Positions 44,548-49,346 of a stretch of DNA of 49,346 nt are shown here, one piece after another; the first letter of the stretch is position 1; every line of letters starts with the position of its first letter. The position numbers were made by a program, and so were the translations under genes. The stretch lies in NCBI GenBank assembly GCA_016285175.1, contig JAEEQF010000005.1, positions 1-49,346 on the forward strand, in the 5' to 3' direction. The stretch is from Bacteroidales bacterium (GTDB lineage Bacteria; Bacteroidota; Bacteroidia; Bacteroidales; UBA932). The notes under the pieces are model-generated. The model searched no databases and was not told the DNA's origin. It saw only the letters and a list, made by a program, of their open reading frames with translations.

Positions 44548-46332
44548 CTATTTGCCGGTCTCGAAAATCTTTACCCGGCACTTCTGGATCAGTTCCTGCT
44601 GCTGTTCATCTTCCAGCTGGTTGAACGGTTTTCCGTACTGCGCCTGGGCCAGGTCTTCACGGACGGCCTTGAAGGCATCGGAAACAGACTGGACCGCGGC
44701 AGTATACGCTCCATAGGAGGAGCTGTTGTCAATTACGAAAAAGAAGGAGATGTCATTGTTCTTCTCTATGTCCTTCTTGGCTAGGGCAAACAGGTCTTCC
44801 TGATAGAGCGTAACCAGATCCCTGTTATTCTTTCCCCTGATATACAACAATTTGTCCTGGCCGTTGAGGCGGATCTGGACGTCGTCCTTCTTGGAAGATT
44901 TCATAAATTCAACGATATCCTTCCCCATCTCCGACGGATCCAGGCGCCGCTGAACCATCACATCCGGCTTGCAGACATACTGGATTTTCAACATACCCAC
45001 CTTCCGGAGTTCTTCCTTCACTTCCTGGATCTTTCCGGATCTCACCTCCGGATTTCCAATGATGTTTACATAAGCAAAGCCGTCTCCGTCCCGTACCTCA
45101 TCCACTTTCTTTCCTAAAGCATCCAGGCTTACGTTTTCACCGTTTACATAATACTTTACGGACTCTCCTTCCTGTACCAGCAGAAGGTTCACCTCCGTGG
45201 GCATGGGATAGTAGGCTTCGTTTTTCACCGTAACCACAATAATGCCTTCTGCGGCCTTGTCCCCATACTTTTCCTTGTATTTGTCTATGGAAGCCTGGTC
45301 TTTGAGCACCTCCATACTGTTAATCTGGCCGGGATCCAGATTCTGGAATTCTTCCTGGGAAAGGGCTCTCTCCTCTCCCGCTTCCGTGCGGACGATAAAG
45401 AGCGGGTTGCCTTCACCCCTTACCACAATTTGAGGATTTTTTGTATCTTTGTCCACGGGGACATAGACGGTTTGTGCCTGCAGGCCCATGCCCAGGCATA
45501 CGAGCGGGAGTGCATAAAGCACCCGCAGGCCCCTCAAAAGGGGCGATTTGGATTTTGACATCATAGTAATTCGGTTTTTAAGGATACTGTGATTAAAGCT
45601 GTTGGCAACTGAGTAGCCGCTCTTGCTAACAGCTTTTCTTATAAGTAAATACTGATATTCCTTGATATTGGCGCCACTGCGCAGCACGGCGTCATCGGCC
45701 TCATATTCGTGGAGTTCCTGGAGATCCGAGCGGAGCATCCAGATGGCCGGGTTGAACCACTGGAGGGCGGAGAGAATGTCCACCAGCAGCAGTTCTACGG
45801 AATGGCCATAGCCGATATGGGCTTTCTCGTGGGCCAGGATGGATGCATTCGGAGCCTCCCAGTCTTTCCGGGAAAGCACGATGTATCTCATCCAGCTGAA
45901 GGGATCGATATCCCGCTCCGTTACAATGATTATACAGCCATCTTCTTCCCGGATAAGCTCTCCACGCCGGACAATGCGGACGATGGAAAGGATGGAAATG
46001 GCAACCCTTGCCAGCACGAAGGCCACCCCTGCCCAGTACAGGATGACGAGGGCTATCGGCCACCAGGGGACGGCCGGTTCCACCAGCGGCACCGCCTCCA
46101 TGGCGGGCATTTCCGTCACAGTCACAGCTTCCGGGACCACGGAAACCACTTCCATGGGCTTATGGATGGTGATGATGCACAGGGGCAGCAGGAAGCTGAG
46201 CACCGCCGTTCCCACCAGTACTACCCGGTTGAAGCGGTGGAAGGTCTCTTTCTTCAGCAGGAAACGGTAGAACAGGTAGAAGACCAGCAGCGCCACCGCC
46301 ACCTTGCCTTCATATATAAGGAATGCGGGCAT
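44548..46332 (-). CDS. BlaR1/MecR1-type M56 metalloprotease sensor with TonB-plug-like tail
   Basis: This 594-residue protein has N-terminal membrane helices (FLIYEGKVAVALLVFYLFYR, VVLVGTAVLSFLLPLCIITI, WPIALVILYWAGVAFVLARV) and a cytoplasmic M56 protease domain with the zinc motif HEKAH (168-172) and EADD (about 211-214). After another helix (LLRGLRVLYALPLVCLGMGL) the periplasmic part (297-371) resembles the plug of TonB-dependent receptors (NLDPGQINSMEVLKDQASID followed by KYGDKAAEGIIVVTV), and the rest (to 594) is a repeat-like domain of unknown fold. It is not a penicillin-binding sensor. It starts 2 bases after the blaI-type gene, with which it should form a signal relay: the sensor activates protease action against the repressor. 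Confidence 0.88.
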   Translation of the reverse strand: MPAFLIYEGKVAVALLVFYLFYRFLLKKETFHRFNRVVLVGTAVLSFLLPLCIITIHKPMEVVSVVPEAVTVTEMPAMEAVPLVEPAVPWWPIALVILYWAGVAFVLARVAISILSIVRIVRRGELIREEDGCIIIVTERDIDPFSWMRYIVLSRKDWEAPNASILAHEKAHIGYGHSVELLLVDILSALQWFNPAIWMLRSDLQELHEYEADDAVLRSGANIKEYQYLLIRKAVSKSGYSVANSFNHSILKNRITMMSKSKSPLLRGLRVLYALPLVCLGMGLQAQTVYVPVDKDTKNPQIVVRGEGNPLFIVRTEAGEERALSQEEFQNLDPGQINSMEVLKDQASIDKYKEKYGDKAAEGIIVVTVKNEAYYPMPTEVNLLLVQEGESVKYYVNGENVSLDALGKKVDEVRDGDGFAYVNIIGNPEVRSGKIQEVKEELRKVGMLKIQYVCKPDVMVQRRLDPSEMGKDIVEFMKSSKKDDVQIRLNGQDKLLYIRGKNNRDLVTLYQEDLFALAKKDIEKNNDISFFFVIDNSSSYGAYTAAVQSVSDAFKAVREDLAQAQYGKPFNQLEDEQQQELIQKCRVKIFETGK

Positions 46333-46334
46333 GG

Positions 46335-46700
46335 CTATTTCTCCTTTTCTATAAGGTTGATGAGCTCCCTGAGCTCCTCCACGGAAATCTTATCCTCTTT
46401 CACCAGGGCCGATACGGCATTGATGTAAGAATTGTCGAAATACTTGTCGATGAGGCCGATGAGCGAGCGCTGTTTGTACTCCTCCCGGGACACTTTGGCA
46501 AAATACTGATAGGTGGGACCGTAGGACTTATGATCTACGAAACCGTCTTCCTGAAGCGTGCGCACCTGTGTGCTGAGCGTGCTGAAATGGGGCTTGGGCT
46601 CCGGATACAGTTCCCGTAACTCCCGCACGAACAAAGGGCCCTTCTCCCAGAAGTGGTTCATGATAATCTCTTCTTTTTTGGTAAGGCGTTTCATAAGCAT
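46335..46700 (-). CDS. BlaI/MecI-family transcriptional repressor
   Basis: This 121-residue winged-helix repressor begins MLMKRLTKKEEIIMNHFWEK and has the recognition region (LSTQVRTLQEDGFVDHKSYG) and dimerisation helices. In this family the partner M56 protease cleaves the repressor to relieve repression. It controls its own operon with the M56 gene and probably others; the targets are unknown. The start lies just downstream of a -7 element (46715-46722). It is divergent to the GH29 gene. Confidence 0.93.
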   Translation of the reverse strand: MLMKRLTKKEEIIMNHFWEKGPLFVRELRELYPEPKPHFSTLSTQVRTLQEDGFVDHKSYGPTYQYFAKVSREEYKQRSLIGLIDKYFDNSYINAVSALVKEDKISVEELRELINLIEKEK

Positions 46701-46714
46701 AACGTTTTCTGTTG

Positions 46715-46736
46715 CAAATATAGCTAAAAAAATTAG
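46715..46736 (-). promoter_or_regulatory. Promoter of the blaI/blaR1-type pair with operator-like palindrome
   Basis: The complement of 46715-46722 is TATATTTG, a full -7 match, and GTTG (complement of 46742-46745) stands 19 bases upstream as a near -33 element. CTAAAAAAATTAG (46724-46736) is a small palindrome directly upstream of the -7 element, a plausible site for the repressor encoded by the gene. Confidence 0.55.
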
Positions 46737-46826
46737 TCATGCAACTATTTGTGTTAATTTTTTGACTATTTTCTTTCTCTAAAGCACCCTGCCGCTGGTT
46801 TCGCCAATTATTTGTATCTTTACCAA

Positions 46827-48176
46827 ATGAAACGGATTATCATATTGCTTGCCGCAGTGCTCATCGGCCTGCAGGCACGGGCGCAGGACAATACCACAGA
46901 CGGATATGTTTGGCCCACGGACCCGGCGGTGCTGGAGAAACTGGACCGGTGGCAGGACCTCAAATTCGGGGTTCTGATGCACTGGGGGCTGTATTCGGTG
47001 CCCGGGATTGTGGAATCCTGGAACCTGTGCAATGAAGACTGGGTGGTAAGGCCGGAAGGCACCACCTATGAGGGCTACAAGCAATGGTACTGGGGCCTTA
47101 GCCAGGTTTTCAATCCCGTGGACTTCCATCCGGAGCAGTGGGCCGATGTGTTCCGCCGGGCCGGCATGAAGTATATGATCTTCACCACCAAGCACCACGA
47201 CGGGTTCTGTCTGTTCGACAGCCAGTACACAGACTTTTCCATCGCTAAGGCCGGACCGTTCAAAGGCAACCCCAAGGCCGATGCCGCCAAGTATGTCTTT
47301 GACGCCTTCCGGGCGCAGGATTTTATGGTGGGGGCCTATTTTTCCAAACCGGACTGGCACTGCGACGGCTTCTGGAATCCCTATTACGCTACCCCCAACC
47401 GCCACATCAACTACAAGGTGGAGATGCATCCGGAGTGGTGGGAGAAATACGTGACTTACACTAAAAACCAATTAAAGGAGCTCACCGGGGGCCGGTACGG
47501 AAAGCTGGACATCCTGTGGCTGGACGGCGGCTGGATTGCCGGAGAGCAGGTGGGGCTGCCGGAGATTCTGCCGGAGGCCAGGAGGGTTAGTCCGGGCCTG
47601 CTGTGCGTGGACCGCACCATAGAAGGCCCCAATGAAAACTACCAGACCCCGGAACAGAGCGTCCCTAACCGGCAGATAGACCATCCCTGGGAGTCCTGCA
47701 TCACCCTGGGGAACGACTGGGGCTGGGTGAAGGACCAGCCGTACAAAAGCGCCCGCCGTGTAATTGGCACCCTGGCCGAGATTGTGGCCAAGGGCGGCTG
47801 TATGGTGCTGGGCGTGGGTCCCACGCCGGAAGGCATCATTGAGGAGCGGGCCGAAAGGCTGCTGGAAGAGATCGGCCGATGGCTGGACCGCTGCGGAGAG
47901 GCCATCTACGGCACCCGCATCACGGAACGTTACAACGATGGAAACATCTGGTTCAGCGCGTCCAAAGACGGCCGGGCGCTCTATGCCGTGTATGCCCTCC
48001 CGGATGGGGAAAGCCTCCCCGCCACCCTGGAATGGACCGGCAACCTGCCCAAGGGGAAGGTGACGCTGCTGAACACGGGTAAAACCCTCAAGGCCAGCAT
48101 AAAAGATGGCAAAGTAACCCTGAAACTTCCCAAAAACCTCCCCCAGGAGCCCCTTGCTTTTAGATTTGAACGATAG
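46827..48176 (+). CDS. Secreted GH29 alpha-L-fucosidase
   Basis: This 449-residue enzyme has a signal peptide (MKRIIILLAAVLIGLQARAQ) and the GH29 barrel: WQDLKFGVLMHWGLYSVPGI, the TTKHHDGFCLFDSQYTDFSI motif with catalytic-site His pair, and the nucleophile Asp233 in LDILWLDGGW. The C-terminal beta domain ends DGKVTLKLPKNLPQEPLAFR. GH29 removes alpha-L-fucose from glycans and mucins. The first Met is chosen as start; the frame extends to a TTG at 46812 which lacks a signal. It is followed after 3 bases by a GH92 gene, so the two are cotranscribed and suggest action on fucosylated, mannose-containing N-glycans. Confidence 0.93.
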   Translation: MKRIIILLAAVLIGLQARAQDNTTDGYVWPTDPAVLEKLDRWQDLKFGVLMHWGLYSVPGIVESWNLCNEDWVVRPEGTTYEGYKQWYWGLSQVFNPVDFHPEQWADVFRRAGMKYMIFTTKHHDGFCLFDSQYTDFSIAKAGPFKGNPKADAAKYVFDAFRAQDFMVGAYFSKPDWHCDGFWNPYYATPNRHINYKVEMHPEWWEKYVTYTKNQLKELTGGRYGKLDILWLDGGWIAGEQVGLPEILPEARRVSPGLLCVDRTIEGPNENYQTPEQSVPNRQIDHPWESCITLGNDWGWVKDQPYKSARRVIGTLAEIVAKGGCMVLGVGPTPEGIIEERAERLLEEIGRWLDRCGEAIYGTRITERYNDGNIWFSASKDGRALYAVYALPDGESLPATLEWTGNLPKGKVTLLNTGKTLKASIKDGKVTLKLPKNLPQEPLAFRFER

Positions 48177-48179
48177 AAT

Positions 48180-49346
48180 ATGAAACGCATCCTCCTCATA
48201 GCCCTGGCGGTGCTGGCGGCGGCCTGCCAAACCCCTCAGACGGAAGACTTTGCCGCCTGGGTGAATATGAAAATCGGCACAGGCGGGCACGGGCACGTGT
48301 TCGTGGGGGCCAACGTACCCTTCGGCTTCGTGCAGGTGGGGCCCACCAGCATCCCGCAGGAATGGGACTGGTGCAGCGGGTACCACGCCAGCGACTCCAC
48401 CGTGATAGGCTTCAGCCAGACGCACCTTTCCGGCACCGGCATCGGCGACTTGTTTGACGTTACCGTGATGCCCGTCATCGGCCCCACCACCCCCGAAAGG
48501 GGACGAGGCGGCGCCTGGTCCTATGCCGACCGCACCCGCGAAGTGGCCGAGCCGGGCTATTACAGCGTTCCGCTGCTGCGGGACGGAATAGTGGCCGAAA
48601 TGACGGCCACCGCCCGAGTGGGCTTCCACCGCTACACCTTCCCGGAGGCCGATGACGCCACCCTGGTCTTCGACCTGGAGAACGGTGGCTGCTGGGACCG
48701 GGCAGTGGACTGCGGCTTCGAGGTGGTGAAGGACAAAGACGGACACGTGAAGGCCATCGGCGGGCACCGCTTCTCCACCGGCTGGGCCAGGGATCAGAAA
48801 GTCTTTTTCTGGGCCGAATTCTCCCGCCCCTCGGCCGAATTCTCCGTGGCGGAGAACCCGCAGAAGGGGAACGGCATCCTGAGCCCCATCTACGGCTATT
48901 ATACGCTGGGACATACGGAACCCGGTGAGCAGGTTCTGGTGAAAGTGGCCATCTCCCCCGTTTCCGTGGAAGGCGCCCGCGCCAATATGCAGGCCGAACT
49001 GCCCGGCTGGGACTTCGAAGCCACGCGGAAAGCCGCCCGGGAGGCCTGGAACAGCGAACTGGGCAAGGTGCGCATCGGCACCAAGGATCCGGACAAGCGC
49101 ACCGTCTTTTACACCGCCCTGTTCCACACGATGATAGCCCCGTCCGTCTTTGAAGACGTGGACGGGCAGTACCGGGGCAGCGACGGAAAGGTGCGCAAGG
49201 CCACCTGGCGCAACTACACCACCTTCTCCCTTTGGGACACCTACCGCGCCCAGATGCCGCTGATGACCCTCATCCATCCGGAGAAGATGGACGATATGGT
49301 GGCTACAATGTACCATATTTACAAGGAGCAGGGAGACCTTCCCGTA
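48180..49346 (+). CDS. GH92 family glycosidase (third; cut by window edge)
   Basis: The first 389 codons are visible. They start MKRILLIALAVLAAACQTPQ, a lipoprotein signal with lipobox Cys16, and continue with the GH92 N-terminal domain (VNMKIGTGGHGHVFVGANVP, GFSQTHLSGTGIGDLFDVTV, GYYSVPLLRDGIVAEMTATA) and the start of the helical domain (VFYTALFHTMIAPSVFEDVD, TTFSLWDTYRAQMPLMTLIH). The catalytic acid and base lie outside the window. The GGHGHVFVGANVPFG start is the type most common in mannosidases of Bacteroides. The right edge falls mid-gene, so a stop codon is not seen. Confidence 0.92.
   Translation, partial: MKRILLIALAVLAAACQTPQTEDFAAWVNMKIGTGGHGHVFVGANVPFGFVQVGPTSIPQEWDWCSGYHASDSTVIGFSQTHLSGTGIGDLFDVTVMPVIGPTTPERGRGGAWSYADRTREVAEPGYYSVPLLRDGIVAEMTATARVGFHRYTFPEADDATLVFDLENGGCWDRAVDCGFEVVKDKDGHVKAIGGHRFSTGWARDQKVFFWAEFSRPSAEFSVAENPQKGNGILSPIYGYYTLGHTEPGEQVLVKVAISPVSVEGARANMQAELPGWDFEATRKAAREAWNSELGKVRIGTKDPDKRTVFYTALFHTMIAPSVFEDVDGQYRGSDGKVRKATWRNYTTFSLWDTYRAQMPLMTLIHPEKMDDMVATMYHIYKEQGDLPV

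Overview
The window is chromosomal DNA from a Bacteroidota bacterium, most likely order Bacteroidales. The evidence is promoters of the Bacteroides form (TTTG, 19-20 bases, TAnnTTTG), the rpoBC/ribosomal/tuf gene order, an M56 sensor protease carrying a TonB-plug-like tail, a Mfa-like/major-paralogous-domain lipoprotein, and several glycan-degrading lipoproteins and secreted enzymes (GH2, GH29, GH92). GC content is high for the group (about 58 percent by eye). Family-level placement is not possible from this sequence alone. No prophage, CRISPR, rRNA or plasmid functions were seen, and no gene-free stretch exceeds 300 bases.

Layout. 1-8.97 kb (minus strand): one large housekeeping cluster read right to left: promoter, tRNA-Thr(TGT), tRNA-Tyr(GTA), tRNA-Gly(TCC), tRNA-Thr(GGT), tuf, tRNA-Trp(CCA), secE, nusG, rplK, rplA, rplJ, rplL, rpoB, rpoC (cut by the window edge). 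9-13.3 kb (minus): a secreted GH2 glycosidase and dxs. 13.4-15.9 kb: a membrane acyltransferase and a REP-associated tyrosine transposase (RAYT-like) gene, bracketed by copies of one intergenic hairpin repeat. 15.9-20.5 kb (minus): a small membrane protein, two tandem paralogous MFS transporters and a short-chain dehydrogenase. 20.6-26.3 kb (plus): a tripartite efflux operon (ABC ATPase, two MacB-type permeases, adaptor, TolC-like protein). 26.3-28.7 kb (plus): polyprenyl synthase and a YfcC-type transporter. 28.8-33.7 kb (minus): a lipoprotein preceded by a 58-residue peptide gene with a strong promoter, a U32-family protein and an S41 protease. 33.8-37.5 kb (plus): rdgB, recO, rnr. 37.5-44.4 kb (plus): a LacZ-derived lipoprotein lacking the catalytic barrel, a LacI-type regulator and two GH92 enzymes in a tight run. 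44.5-46.7 kb (minus): blaI/blaR1-type pair. 46.8 kb to the end (plus): GH29 fucosidase and a third GH92, cut by the window edge.

The glycosidases (GH2, GH29, three GH92) suggest trimming of alpha-mannose- and fucose-containing glycans, with local LacI-type control; no SusC/SusD pair lies in the window. The most unusual signals are a window-wide roughly tenfold excess of the heptamer ATCGGCC/GGCCGAT, the RAYT gene with a 52-base-period repeat array beside it, two hairpin-like insertions carrying GCATCGGCC inside the cytoplasmic loops of two transporters, a barrel-less LacZ lipoprotein, and an 18-bp perfect inverted repeat that swallows the 5' end of tRNA-Gly. All counts were made by eye.
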